Positions 6,745 to 15,047 of a stretch of DNA of 64,000 bases are shown one piece after another. A model generated the notes under the pieces. The model worked only from the letters and a program-made list of their open reading frames with translations. It was not told the origin of the DNA and searched no databases. The first letter of the stretch is position 1, and every line of letters begins with the position of its first letter. Made by a program: the position numbers and the translations under genes. Location: positions 128,778-192,777 of the forward strand of contig JAYPUA010000002.1 of NCBI GenBank assembly GCA_038133845.1. Reading direction: 5' to 3'. This DNA is from JAYPUA01 sp038133845. Its GTDB lineage: Bacteria; SAR324; NAC60-12.

Positions 6745-7793
6745 TGCCTTCCCTGATTGCCGTCGCCAGCGGCTTCCCGGAACACGTCTATTCGCAGCAG
6801 GAACTCAGCGCCGCTCTGCGTGAGGTCTGGGAGGAGCAGGGGTTGGACGTGACCATCTTTGATCGGGTGCAAAAGAACGTTGCGGTCGAATCCCGGCACT
6901 TGACGCTTCCGCTGGAGCGCTATCGGGCCCTCAGCTTTGAGCAGGCCAATCAGGCGTGGCAGTCGGAGGCGTTGCGTCTGGGAGAGCGCATCCTGAACCA
7001 ACTCCTCGAACACTCCGGACTCCCGGCCTCCGAGATCTCACTGCTGGCGACGACCACAGTGACCGGACTCTCGGTTCCGTCTCTGGAAGCCCGCCTGATG
7101 AACCGGATCGCTTTCAGCCCTCGGACCAAGCGCCTGCCGCTCTTTGGGCTCGGGTGCCTTGCCGGAACTGCCGGCGTGGCCCGCCTGCATGACTACCTGC
7201 TAGGGCAGCCCAAGGAGGCAGCCATTCTACTCTCGGTGGAGTTGTGTTCGCTGACGCTGCAACTGCAGGATCTGTCAATGGCGAACCTGATCTCCAGCGG
7301 ACTCTTTGGAGACGGAGCAGCGGCCGTCCTGATGGTGGGCGACCAGCACCCGCTCGCCTCCTCCAGTCCCCGAACCCGTGCCAGCCGCTCCCTGTTTTTT
7401 CCAGATTCGGAAGACGTGATGGGCTGGAAGATCACCAACCAGGGCCTGCAGATCGTCCTGGGACCAGGAGTTCCAGAGTATGCCCGCCGGATCCGACCGA
7501 CGCTGGAGGCGTTTCTGCAGGAACACAGTGTGCGTGTCGCAGAGGTGGACTTTTGGCTGACACATCCGGGAGGTCCGAAGGTGATTCAGGCTCTGGAGCA
7601 GACGCTGGAGCTTGGTGAGGGGGCATTGGATCATGTGCGTGATCACCTGCGCCGTTACGGCAACCTCTCGTCAACCTCGGTGCTGCTGTTGCTTGAGGAG
7701 GCACTGCAGGCCAACTGGTCTGGCAGGCAGGGCGTGATGCTTTCCATGGGCCCGGCGTTCTCGGCCGAAATGCTGTTGCTTCAAGGCGCATGA
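6744..7793 (+). CDS. Type III polyketide synthase (chalcone/stilbene synthase family)
   Basis: A 349-residue homodimeric condensing enzyme that would extend an acyl starter with malonyl-CoA and cyclise the chain. The triad is C138 (LPLFGLGCLAGTAGVAR), H274 (LTHPGG) and N307 (RRYGNLSSTSV). The length matches bacterial alkylpyrone, alkylresorcinol and THN synthases. The usual GFGPG-type loop near the C-terminus reads SMGPAFSAE here. The next gene is an ICMT-like methyltransferase, the same pair as bpsA-bpsB in Bacillus and srsA-srsB in Streptomyces. An alkylpyrone or alkylresorcinol from a long acyl chain is therefore the best guess. Start and stop overlap both neighbours. Confidence 0.85.
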   Translation: MPSLIAVASGFPEHVYSQQELSAALREVWEEQGLDVTIFDRVQKNVAVESRHLTLPLERYRALSFEQANQAWQSEALRLGERILNQLLEHSGLPASEISLLATTTVTGLSVPSLEARLMNRIAFSPRTKRLPLFGLGCLAGTAGVARLHDYLLGQPKEAAILLSVELCSLTLQLQDLSMANLISSGLFGDGAAAVLMVGDQHPLASSSPRTRASRSLFFPDSEDVMGWKITNQGLQIVLGPGVPEYARRIRPTLEAFLQEHSVRVAEVDFWLTHPGGPKVIQALEQTLELGEGALDHVRDHLRRYGNLSSTSVLLLLEEALQANWSGRQGVMLSMGPAFSAEMLLLQGA

Positions 7794-8344
7794 GAGCTGA
7801 ATTTCTGGCCTTCCTCGTTTTGCTCCTGGCCTTGGGAGTGCAGAGGCTGAACGAGCTTCGGCGGAGCCGAATCAACGAAGAGTCTCTGCGGGCACGCGGA
7901 GGGTTTGAGGTGCATCCGGAGCACTATCCGGTGATGGTCGCTCTGCATGCCTCGTGGTTTGCGGCGATGCTGCTGGAGGCCCACTTCCGGGGAGGTCCGG
8001 TCGACCTGGGAACCTACTGGCCGGTCCTGGGCGCGCTGGCCCTGGGATTTGGTCTGCGCCGCTATTCGATGTCCGTGCTGGGAGATCGCTGGAGCACCCG
8101 GATCTTCATTGTCCCAGGAGAGCCTCCGATCCGACGTGGACTCTACCGCTACATCCGACACCCAAACTACCTCGGCGTGGTCCTTGAACTGGCTGCGGTC
8201 CCCCTGCTGTACCAAGCCTGGGGGACTGCCGTGATCTGGTCGATTGCGAATTTGTTCCTCTTGAGGCACCGTATTCGCCTGGAAGAACAAGCGTTGTCGT
8301 CCTACCAAGCCCCCGAGTCGGCTGCCCGCTCCGAACCGTATTGA
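7790..8344 (+). CDS. Isoprenylcysteine carboxyl methyltransferase (ICMT)-like membrane enzyme
   Basis: A 184-residue membrane protein with about four hydrophobic segments (near residues 4-20, 47-64, 75-92, 133-160). It carries the ICMT C-terminal SAM-binding signature GLYRYIRHPNYLGVVLELAAVPL followed by the ..RIRLEEQAL region. In bacteria such enzymes next to type III PKS genes O-methylate alkylpyrones or alkylresorcinols (BpsB/SrsB type). The gene overlaps the PKS stop by ATGA. The substrate is inferred from this linkage, since bacteria lack prenylated CaaX proteins as a general target. Confidence 0.8.
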   Translation: MRAEFLAFLVLLLALGVQRLNELRRSRINEESLRARGGFEVHPEHYPVMVALHASWFAAMLLEAHFRGGPVDLGTYWPVLGALALGFGLRRYSMSVLGDRWSTRIFIVPGEPPIRRGLYRYIRHPNYLGVVLELAAVPLLYQAWGTAVIWSIANLFLLRHRIRLEEQALSSYQAPESAARSEPY

Positions 8345-8358
8345 CCCTGGAGAACCGA

Positions 8359-9027
8359 ATGAGCCTTCACTCTCGACATGCCATCCTCTCCCGACTGAAG
8401 AGCACCCCACCCTCCTCTGTGGGAAAGACCCCGGACTACGCCGTCATCGAGGCCCGCCAGTGGACCAAGGACAAGCGAATCGACCGCCTGCGAGAGCACA
8501 TGGAGGCCGTGCACACGCAGGTGCTGGAGTGCACGTCCCGAGGGTTTGGGCAGGTGCTGCGACGCATCATCCGGGAGAAGAACATCGAGCGACTTCTGGT
8601 AGGAGCAGGCTCCGAGATGGAGTCGAAGCTTCAGGCCCTGAAACAGCGTACCCCGGAAAAGCTCCCCGAGTTGGTCCCCTACGCCGAGCCGATTGAGCAG
8701 GGCAAGGACCTGCTCTTTGAGATCGATGCATCCATCACCTCAGTCCGCTCCGCCATTGCCGACACGGGCTCGCTGATTCTCTGGCCAACACCTCAAGAGC
8801 CCCGGCTGATGTCCCTCATCCCGCCAATTCATCTGGCGGTGCTGAAAGTCTCCACCATCCACAACACTCTCCTGGAAGCCCTCCGTCAGGAGGTCTGGCA
8901 TGAGGGAATGCCCAGCAACGCCCTACTCGTCTCCGGTCCCTCCAAGACCGCAGACATCGAACAGACCCTGGTTTACGGGATCCACGGGCCCAAGCAGCTG
9001 GTGGTCTTCATGCTTAACGACTGCTAA
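8359..9027 (+). CDS. LUD-domain protein (LutC/YkgG family)
   Basis: A 222-residue soluble protein of the lactate-utilisation LUD family, with the typical core LLVGAGSEME and the conserved ADTGSLILWPTP and PPIHLAVLKVSTI stretches. LutC is part of the LutABC lactate oxidase, but LutA and LutB are not visible nearby, so the role here is open. The ATG at 8359 follows CTGGAG at good distance; an in-frame TTG 18 bases earlier overlaps the methyltransferase stop and is less likely. It lies 14 bases after the methyltransferase and 50 bases before lhgO. Confidence 0.75.
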   Translation: MSLHSRHAILSRLKSTPPSSVGKTPDYAVIEARQWTKDKRIDRLREHMEAVHTQVLECTSRGFGQVLRRIIREKNIERLLVGAGSEMESKLQALKQRTPEKLPELVPYAEPIEQGKDLLFEIDASITSVRSAIADTGSLILWPTPQEPRLMSLIPPIHLAVLKVSTIHNTLLEALRQEVWHEGMPSNALLVSGPSKTADIEQTLVYGIHGPKQLVVFMLNDC

Positions 9028-9077
9028 GGCCGCCTCGACCTCTTTCCGCAGTCACCCACTCTTCTGACTGAAGTTTC

Positions 9078-10274
9078 ATGCACCACTCAGACGTCATCAT
9101 TGTCGGAGGAGGCATTGTTGGCCTCGCCACTGCCTACCAACTCATGCAGCGCCACCCGAAGCTCCGGATCACCATTCTGGAGAAGGAGAAGGCCCTGGCA
9201 CAGCACCAGACCGGACACAACTCCGGAGTGCTCCACACCGGGATCTACTACAAGCCCGGCTCGCTAAAGGCCATCAACTGCCGTGAAGGCAAGCGCCGCA
9301 TGGAGGAGTTCTGTGCTGCACACGACCTCCCGTTTGAGCTGTGCGGGAAGGTGATTGTGGCAACCTCGGAGGCGGAGCTTCCGGCCTTGGAGAACATTTA
9401 CCAGCGCGGGCAGGCCAACGGAGTGGTCTGCGAAAAGATCTCCATAGAGCGCCTCCGGGAGTTGGAACCACACGTCGCCGGAATTGCGGCGCTGCACGTC
9501 CCGGAGGCTGGCATCACGGACTACAAGGCCGTCTGTCGCAAGCTGGGAGAGTTGATCTCCGAGCAGGAGCACAACACGGTGATGCTGAACGCCCGGGTAG
9601 TCGCGATCTATCCGGGATCCCGGATTGTGGTGGAGAGCACGGCAGGCGACTTTGAAGCACGATTTCTGGTGAACTGTGCCGGACTGCATTCGGATCGCGT
9701 CACCGCACTCACTCAGGCTCCAGAGCATCAAATTGTGCCGTTCCGGGGAGAGTACTATGAGGTCCGCCCGGAGGCTCATCATCTCTGTCGCAACTTGATC
9801 TACCCGGTCCCGGACCCGAGCTTCCCGTTCCTGGGGGTGCACTTCACACGCATGATTCAAGGCGGACTGGAGTGCGGTCCCAACGCGGTCCTGGCCTTCG
9901 CGCGAGAAGGATACACACGCACCACGGTAGACTGGAGGGACCTGTTCGAGACGCTGACCTACCCTGGATTTCTCAAGTTGGCCGGGAAGTACTGGCAGAC
10001 GGGTCTGGGAGAGATGTGGCGATCCTTCAGCAAGGCCGCCTTCGTCAAGGCGCTTCAGAAGCTCATCCCGGAAGTCCGGGAGGAACACTTGGAGGAGGTC
10101 CCGGCAGGCATCCGGGCACAGGCGATTCTGCCCAGCGGGCAGTTGGTGGATGACTTCCTGATTCAGCAGCAGAGCAACGTGGTGCACGTGGGCAACGCGC
10201 CCTCTCCGGCAGCAACCTCCTCCCTGAATATTGGACGGCTGGTTGCCGACAAACTGGAGCCCCAGCTCAGCTGA
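9078..10274 (+). CDS. lhgO: L-2-hydroxyglutarate dehydrogenase
   Basis: A 398-residue FAD-dependent DAO-family oxidoreductase oxidising L-2-hydroxyglutarate to 2-oxoglutarate, probably passing electrons to quinones. The N-terminal Rossmann motif is IIVGGGIVGLATAYQL. QTGHNSGVLHTGIYYKPGSLKA is the LhgO/L2HGDH signature. The C-terminus has the FAD-closing VGNAPSPAATSSLNIG. Length equals E. coli LhgO. It is last in the plus-strand run and its stop is 1 base from the convergent dadA stop. No glutarate hydroxylase (glaH) is adjacent, so the L-2-HG source is not evident. Confidence 0.9.
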   Translation: MHHSDVIIVGGGIVGLATAYQLMQRHPKLRITILEKEKALAQHQTGHNSGVLHTGIYYKPGSLKAINCREGKRRMEEFCAAHDLPFELCGKVIVATSEAELPALENIYQRGQANGVVCEKISIERLRELEPHVAGIAALHVPEAGITDYKAVCRKLGELISEQEHNTVMLNARVVAIYPGSRIVVESTAGDFEARFLVNCAGLHSDRVTALTQAPEHQIVPFRGEYYEVRPEAHHLCRNLIYPVPDPSFPFLGVHFTRMIQGGLECGPNAVLAFAREGYTRTTVDWRDLFETLTYPGFLKLAGKYWQTGLGEMWRSFSKAAFVKALQKLIPEVREEHLEEVPAGIRAQAILPSGQLVDDFLIQQQSNVVHVGNAPSPAATSSLNIGRLVADKLEPQLS

Positions 10275-10275
10275 C

Positions 10276-11520
10276 CTACCGGAAGCCCAGCCCCTCCATT
10301 GAAATCTCCGGAGACTCCCCGGCGAGCAGGTCGGCAGCAATCCGAGCAGACCCACAGGCCATTGTCCATCCCAAGTGCCCATGTCCGGTGTTGTAGAGCA
10401 GGTTCTTGTGCGGACCAAAACCAATGATCGGGGAGCCTTCCGGTGTCATCGGTCGCAGCCCGGTCCAGAGCCGGGGCCTGTCGAAATTGGCCGCTTGAGG
10501 CATCAGCTCACGCACTGTTTGGAACAGCGCCTTGAAGCGCCGGGGTGAGAATCCGAGCCGGTGCCCCTGAAAGGCGGCGAGTGTCGTTAGGCGCATCCGG
10601 TCTCCCAAGCGAGAGAAGGCCACCCGGCAGTCTTCATCAATTCCGCCCAAACTCGGAGGGGTGTGCCCGGACTCGACCGGCACCGTCGCAGAGACGCCCT
10701 GAACGGGGTAGACCGGAAGCTTGACCCCCAGCGCTTTCAGGAGAACCGGACTCCACGCTCCGAGCGCGACCACGTATCGATCAGCCTGATAGAGTGTCCC
10801 AGACCGGGTCAGAACGCCTTCCACCTGCTGTCCGGACACCTGCATCTGCGTGACCTCAGAGTTGAAGTGAAACACCACGCCCTGTTCCTGGCACTGGGCC
10901 ACCATCTCCTGTGTGAACTGATGCGAGTCCCCGGATTCGTCGGTAGGACAGTAGACAGCTCCGGCGAGGTGCTGCTGCCCTGCCGCAAAGCCCGGCTCTC
11001 GCGCAACAACCTCCTCGGCAGAGAGCAACTGCATCTGGTGCCCGGCATCGATGAGGGGCTGCCGCTCCGCAAAGGCGTGCTCCAGGCTTTGAGGCGACCG
11101 GAACAGGTAGAGCAGGCCTCCGGCGCCACGGTGATACTCGACCCCCGTATCTTCCCGGATCACCCGCATGCGCTCCTGGCTGTAGGTGCACAGGCGGTGC
11201 TTGTTGAGAGAGTTGCGAACCCACTGTTCCCGGGTGCATTCGGGAAGAAAGCGCAGACCCCAGCGCATCAGGTCCAGGTCGGGAACGCCGATCTTCATCG
11301 CGGGATCCAGGCCCAGCCACACCTTGGGGAGCATCCGCAGACGCTCCGGAGAAGCCCAGGCAAGCGCATCTCCGGTGGCAATCAGCCCGGCGTTGCCGAA
11401 GCTGGCCCCTTGAGCGGCCTCCGGAGCACGGTCGAGCACAGTGACGTCATGACCGTCGCGGGACAGCTCCCACGCGGTGGTGGTTCCAAGAACTCCTGCT
11501 CCAAGGATGAGGACACGCAT
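10276..11520 (-). CDS. dadA: D-amino acid dehydrogenase small subunit-like FAD oxidoreductase
   Basis: A 414-residue flavoprotein of the DadA family, which deaminates D-amino acids (typically D-alanine) with electrons going to the membrane. The N-terminus MRVLILGAGVLGTTTAWEL binds FAD. ERQPLIDAG, RVVAREPG-like and LWTGLRPMTPEGSPIIG match DadA, and the closing YNTGHGHLGWTMACGS is the family C-terminal motif. The ATG at 11520 is chosen because homology starts there; an upstream in-frame extension is low-complexity and runs into lpd. It lies 46 bases after lpd on the same strand, so it may be transcribed with the pyruvate dehydrogenase operon. Confidence 0.85.
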   Translation of the reverse strand: MRVLILGAGVLGTTTAWELSRDGHDVTVLDRAPEAAQGASFGNAGLIATGDALAWASPERLRMLPKVWLGLDPAMKIGVPDLDLMRWGLRFLPECTREQWVRNSLNKHRLCTYSQERMRVIREDTGVEYHRGAGGLLYLFRSPQSLEHAFAERQPLIDAGHQMQLLSAEEVVAREPGFAAGQQHLAGAVYCPTDESGDSHQFTQEMVAQCQEQGVVFHFNSEVTQMQVSGQQVEGVLTRSGTLYQADRYVVALGAWSPVLLKALGVKLPVYPVQGVSATVPVESGHTPPSLGGIDEDCRVAFSRLGDRMRLTTLAAFQGHRLGFSPRRFKALFQTVRELMPQAANFDRPRLWTGLRPMTPEGSPIIGFGPHKNLLYNTGHGHLGWTMACGSARIAADLLAGESPEISMEGLGFR

Positions 11521-11566
11521 TGGATTTGGACGAGGAAGGAGGAGAGGGGCTGAAGCCCCTCGGAGG

Positions 11567-13330
11567 TCAACCCGCTTTCTTGCGCTTGGGGAGGTAGAGG
11601 TCCGTGATGGTCCCCTCAAACGCTTCGGCTGCCATGGCCACGGTCTCGGAGAGGGTGGGGTGAGGATGAATGGTCGCTCCGATGTCTGCGGCATCACATC
11701 CCATCTCAATCGCAAGCGCCCCTTCGGCGATCAGGTCTCCGGCGTTGGTTCCGACGATGCCGATGCCAATCACCCGATCGGTCTCTTCATCGAAGATGAC
11801 CTTCGTCATCCCTTCATCCCGCCCGTTGGCCAAACTGCGTCCGCTGGCCGCCCAGGGGAACTTGCCCACGCCGATCTTCAGGCCCTGAGCTTTTGCTTCC
11901 GCCTCGGTCACTCCGACCCAGGCAACTTCCGGATCGGTGTAGGCCACGGAAGGAATCACCCGGGCGTCAAAGTGGCGTTTGTGCCCAGCAATCACCTCGG
12001 CTGCGACCTTGCCCTCGTGAGTGGCCTTGTGGGCCAGCATGGGCTGCCCCACGATGTCTCCGATGGCAAAGATGTGGGCGACGTTGGTGCGCATCTGCGA
12101 ATCCACCGCAATAAACCCGCGCTCGTCCACCTGCACCCCGGCCTTCTCGGCCCCGATCCTTTTGCCGTTCGGGGTGCGCCCGACCGCGCTGAGGATGCGG
12201 TCAAAGACGACCGGCTTGTCCGGAGCATGCTTCCCCTCGAAGGTGACCTTCAGGCCCTTCTTCTGCGACTCGACCGAGGTCACGCGGGTTTCCAGCCAGA
12301 TGTTCTTGTAAAGCCCGGAGATACGCTTTTGGTAAGGGCGGACAATGTCCTTGTCGGCTCCGGCCATCAGCGAATCGAGCATCTCGACAATCGTGATCTT
12401 CGCCCCGAGGGCGTGATACACGGTGGCCATCTCCAGGCCGATGATCCCCCCGCCAATGACCAGCAGGTGCTCCGGCACACCGTTGAGTTGGAGGGCTCCG
12501 GTGGAATCGACGATGCGCTCGTCCTCTGGAAGGAAGGGCAGCTTGACGGACTGAGAGCCTGCGGCGATGATTGCGTGCTCAAAGTGAACCGTCTGGGTCG
12601 ACCCATCGGCCGCCGTCACCTTGACATGGTGCGGATCGACGAACTCTCCTACGCCGGTAACCACCTCGACCTTGCGCTGCTTGGCCATCCCGGCGAGTCC
12701 TCCGGTCAGTCGCCCGACCACGCTGTCTTTCCAACTCCGGAGCTTGTCGATGTCGACCTTCGGGGGTTGGAAGACGATGCCGTGGCCGCTCATGTGCTTG
12801 GCATCGTCGATCACCTTGGCGGCATGCAACAGGGCCTTGGAGGGGATGCACCCGACGTTCAGGCAGACGCCGCCGATGGTGCTGTATCGCTCGACCAGCA
12901 CGACCTTCTTCTCCAAGTCCGCTGCTCGAAAGGCAGCGGTGTAGCCTCCGGGGCCCGACCCGAGCACCAACACCTCGCAGGAGAGGTCGGCCCCTCCGGA
13001 GTAGGAGGCGGCCTGAGGCGCGGGGGCTGGAGAAGTGGAGGCCTTCGGTGCTTCCGACTCGGCAGGTGCTGCGATGGGCTGGGCTGCAGAGCCCGAGGCG
13101 TCCAGCATCAGCACCAGGCTCCCTTCGGAAACGCGATCTCCCACCTGGACCTTCAACTCCTGCACCACTCCTGCCGCAGGAGACGGGACCTCCATGGTGG
13201 CCTTGTCGCTCTCCAGCGTGATCAGCGAGGTCTCCTGCTCAATCCGATCTCCGGGTTTCACCAGAATCTCGATGATCTCCACATCCTTGAAGTCACCAAT
13301 GTCTGGAACTTTGATTTCAGTCAGACTCAT
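11567..13330 (-). CDS. lpdA: Dihydrolipoyl dehydrogenase (E3) with N-terminal lipoyl domain
   Basis: A 587-residue E3 that reoxidises dihydrolipoamide with NAD+. Residues 1-78 form a lipoyl domain with the lipoylated Lys43 (LESDKATMEV). An Ala/Pro linker (80-110) is followed by the E3 core: FAD motif LGSGPGGYTAAF, redox disulfide C156/C161 (GGVCLNVGCIPSK), NAD motif VIGGGIIGLEMA and active-site HPHPTLSE near the C-terminus. Lipoyl-E3 fusions are known (Neisseria, Clostridium, some proteobacteria). It is the third gene of aceE-aceF-lpdA, with a 62-base hairpin-bearing gap before it. Confidence 0.95.
   Translation of the reverse strand: MSLTEIKVPDIGDFKDVEIIEILVKPGDRIEQETSLITLESDKATMEVPSPAAGVVQELKVQVGDRVSEGSLVLMLDASGSAAQPIAAPAESEAPKASTSPAPAPQAASYSGGADLSCEVLVLGSGPGGYTAAFRAADLEKKVVLVERYSTIGGVCLNVGCIPSKALLHAAKVIDDAKHMSGHGIVFQPPKVDIDKLRSWKDSVVGRLTGGLAGMAKQRKVEVVTGVGEFVDPHHVKVTAADGSTQTVHFEHAIIAAGSQSVKLPFLPEDERIVDSTGALQLNGVPEHLLVIGGGIIGLEMATVYHALGAKITIVEMLDSLMAGADKDIVRPYQKRISGLYKNIWLETRVTSVESQKKGLKVTFEGKHAPDKPVVFDRILSAVGRTPNGKRIGAEKAGVQVDERGFIAVDSQMRTNVAHIFAIGDIVGQPMLAHKATHEGKVAAEVIAGHKRHFDARVIPSVAYTDPEVAWVGVTEAEAKAQGLKIGVGKFPWAASGRSLANGRDEGMTKVIFDEETDRVIGIGIVGTNAGDLIAEGALAIEMGCDAADIGATIHPHPTLSETVAMAAEAFEGTITDLYLPKRKKAG
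13097..13330 (-). repeat. Lipoyl-domain DNA module, copy 3 (in lpdA)
   Basis: One of three near-identical lipoyl-domain coding segments in this operon; the others are at 14500-14727 and 14800-15036 in aceF. Blocks of 20-40 bases around the lipoyl-lysine codon and around the KDVEII codons match almost base for base, including synonymous positions. This suggests recent duplication or gene conversion. Confidence 0.6.
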
Positions 13331-13350
13331 TTTCTCTCACGGTTGACGGT

Positions 13351-13384
13351 ACGCTCTTCGAGCGTTCGGAAAAACGAACTCGAA
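13351..13384 (-). promoter_or_regulatory. Intercistronic stem-loops before lpdA
   Basis: Two overlapping inverted repeats lie in the aceF-lpdA gap. ACGCTC-TTC-GAGCGT spans 13351-13365. A longer one pairs TTCGA/TCGAA and GTTCG/CGAAC around a GAAAAA loop at 13357-13384. They share bases and cannot both form. No U-run follows, so a terminator is unlikely. mRNA stability or partial termination control is possible. Confidence 0.35.
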
Positions 13385-13392
13385 AGGTGATT

Positions 13393-15036
13393 TCAGAGCA
13401 GCAACCTTCTCAGGTCCCCCAGAAGCTTGCAGAGATCGACCATGAACCGAGCAGCCTGGGCTCCGTCGATGACACGGTGGTCATAGGTCAGGTCCAGCGG
13501 CAGCATCAGCCTTGGGATGAACTCCTTACCGTTCCAGACAGGAGCCATCCGGGACTTGGTCACTCCGAGGATGGCGACCTCCGGAGCGTTGACCAGCGGA
13601 GTGAAGGCGGTGCCGCCGATCCCTCCCAAGCTGGAGATGCTGAAGCAACCCCCCTGCATCTCCTGCGGCTTGAGCTTGCCTTCGCGAGCTCGGACACTCA
13701 CCTCACCCAGTTCTGCGGCCAGCTCATAGACGCCTTTGCGGTCGACATCTCGCACCACCGGAACCACCAGCCCGTCCGGAGTGTCTACGGCAACCCCGAT
13801 GTGCACATACTGCTTGTAGACCAGGCTCTCGGCATCTGGAGTGAGTGAGGCGTTGAAGTGCGGGTGTGCCAACAGCGTGGACGCACAGGCCTTGAGCATG
13901 AACGCCAACGGAGTGACCTTCACCCCCTTCTTGGCCGCCTCGTCCTTGAGCGACTGCCGGAATGCCTCCATCTCGGTAATGTCCGCTTCATCGTGGTGAG
14001 TGACCATCGGGACGTTCAACCACGCGCGGTGCAGGTGCTTTCCGGAAATCTTCTTGATTCTCGGGAGCGGCTTGACCTCTACCGGACCAAACTTGCTGAA
14101 GTCCACCTCCGGCATGGCCGGAATGCCCATCCCTCCGGTAGCCGCCGCCGGGGCCAAGGCGGTCTGCGCGAGCGCCTGCTTGACATAGCTCTGAACGTCC
14201 TCCCGGGTGATGCGCTCCTTCCGTCCGGTACCAGTGACCCGACTCAGGTCCACTCCCAACTCCCGGGCAAACAGGCGTACCGAGGGGCTGGCGTGGGCTT
14301 TGCGGAACTTGCCTTCATCCACAGCATCACTTACGGGCGGAGGGCGCAGGGGGGAACTCATCACCGCATCTTCCGGGAGATCGGAAGGCTTCGAGGAGGA
14401 GGTCGCTACCGGAGGAGGCGGGGCAGCCGGTGCGGGCGCAGCAGCCGGCTGAGGCGTCGGTGCGGCAGCTTGTTCGACGGCAGGGGCTGTGGCTCCGGAG
14501 GCCTGGACCAAGGCGATCAGGTCACCCTCGGAGACCTTGTCTCCCACCTGGACCTTCAGCTCCTGCACCACTCCGGCCAACGGAGAGGGAACCTCCATGG
14601 TGGCCTTGTCGCTCTCCAGCGTGATCAGTCCGGAGTCCACCGAGATCGAATCCCCCGGCTTGGCGAGCAGTTCGATGATCTCCACATCTTTGAAGTCTCC
14701 AATGTCCGGAACTCGGATCTCCACCACACCGCCTGAAGCAGGAAGTGCCTCCGGAGCAGCAGGAGCAGGCGCTTCCGGAGCGGCTTCCATCTCATTGGCT
14801 GGGATCAGCTTGAGCACCAGGCTGCCTTCGGAGACCTTGTCTCCCACCTGGACCGCCAGCTCCTGCACGATCCCGGCTTCCGGGGCCGGAACGTCCATGG
14901 TGGCCTTGTCGCTCTCCAGTGTGATGAGCGAATCCTCTGGTTGTACGGAGTCCCCCGGTTTCACCAGTACGTCGATGATCTCGACATCCTTGAAGTCCCC
15001 GATGTCCGGGACAAGAACGTCTTTCAGTACACTCAT
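13393..15036 (-). CDS. aceF: Pyruvate dehydrogenase E2, dihydrolipoamide acetyltransferase
   Basis: A 547-residue E2 core subunit that moves the acetyl group from E1 to CoA. It has two lipoyl domains exactly 100 residues apart (Lys44 and Lys144, each in LESDKATM), Ala/Pro linkers, an E3/E1-binding domain near 247-285 (ASPSVRLFARELGVDLSRV) and the catalytic domain from about 320 with the HxxxD motif DLTYDHRVIDGAQ near the C-terminus. E. coli AceF has three lipoyl domains; here the third is on E3 instead. It starts 11 bases after aceE. The GTTCTCC-AC region supplies an AGGAGAACG ribosome site before the ATG. Confidence 0.95.
   Translation of the reverse strand: MSVLKDVLVPDIGDFKDVEIIDVLVKPGDSVQPEDSLITLESDKATMDVPAPEAGIVQELAVQVGDKVSEGSLVLKLIPANEMEAAPEAPAPAAPEALPASGGVVEIRVPDIGDFKDVEIIELLAKPGDSISVDSGLITLESDKATMEVPSPLAGVVQELKVQVGDKVSEGDLIALVQASGATAPAVEQAAAPTPQPAAAPAPAAPPPPVATSSSKPSDLPEDAVMSSPLRPPPVSDAVDEGKFRKAHASPSVRLFARELGVDLSRVTGTGRKERITREDVQSYVKQALAQTALAPAAATGGMGIPAMPEVDFSKFGPVEVKPLPRIKKISGKHLHRAWLNVPMVTHHDEADITEMEAFRQSLKDEAAKKGVKVTPLAFMLKACASTLLAHPHFNASLTPDAESLVYKQYVHIGVAVDTPDGLVVPVVRDVDRKGVYELAAELGEVSVRAREGKLKPQEMQGGCFSISSLGGIGGTAFTPLVNAPEVAILGVTKSRMAPVWNGKEFIPRLMLPLDLTYDHRVIDGAQAARFMVDLCKLLGDLRRLLL
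14500..14727 (-). repeat. Lipoyl-domain DNA module, copy 2 (second domain of aceF)
   Basis: Encodes residues about 104-179 of AceF. It closely matches the modules at 14800-15036 and 13097-13330 at the DNA level. Confidence 0.6.
14800..15036 (-). repeat. Lipoyl-domain DNA module, copy 1 (first domain of aceF)
   Basis: Encodes residues 1-79 of AceF. It is somewhat more diverged from the other two modules (Asp instead of Glu after the lipoyl-lysine motif), which fits it being the older copy. Confidence 0.6.
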
Positions 15037-15047
15037 GATCGTTCTCC

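Noticed and set aside
8359..10274. LUD and LhgO genes as a lactate utilisation operon
   Set aside because: LutA and LutB are absent, and the FAD enzyme matches L-2-hydroxyglutarate dehydrogenase rather than lactate dehydrogenase.
10276..11715. Longer dadA with a 65-residue N-terminal extension
   Set aside because: The extension is Pro/Arg-rich, overlaps lpdA and precedes the obvious FAD-binding start.
11477..13390. A 637-codon open frame on the plus strand opposite lpdA and dadA
   Set aside because: It is antisense to well-conserved genes, has no domain and low-complexity His/Arg/Gly composition. Long shadow frames are expected opposite GC-rich genes.
13097..15036. Spaced repeats considered as a CRISPR-like or REP array
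   Set aside because: The repeats are in frame and encode lipoyl domains; the spacing equals protein domain length.
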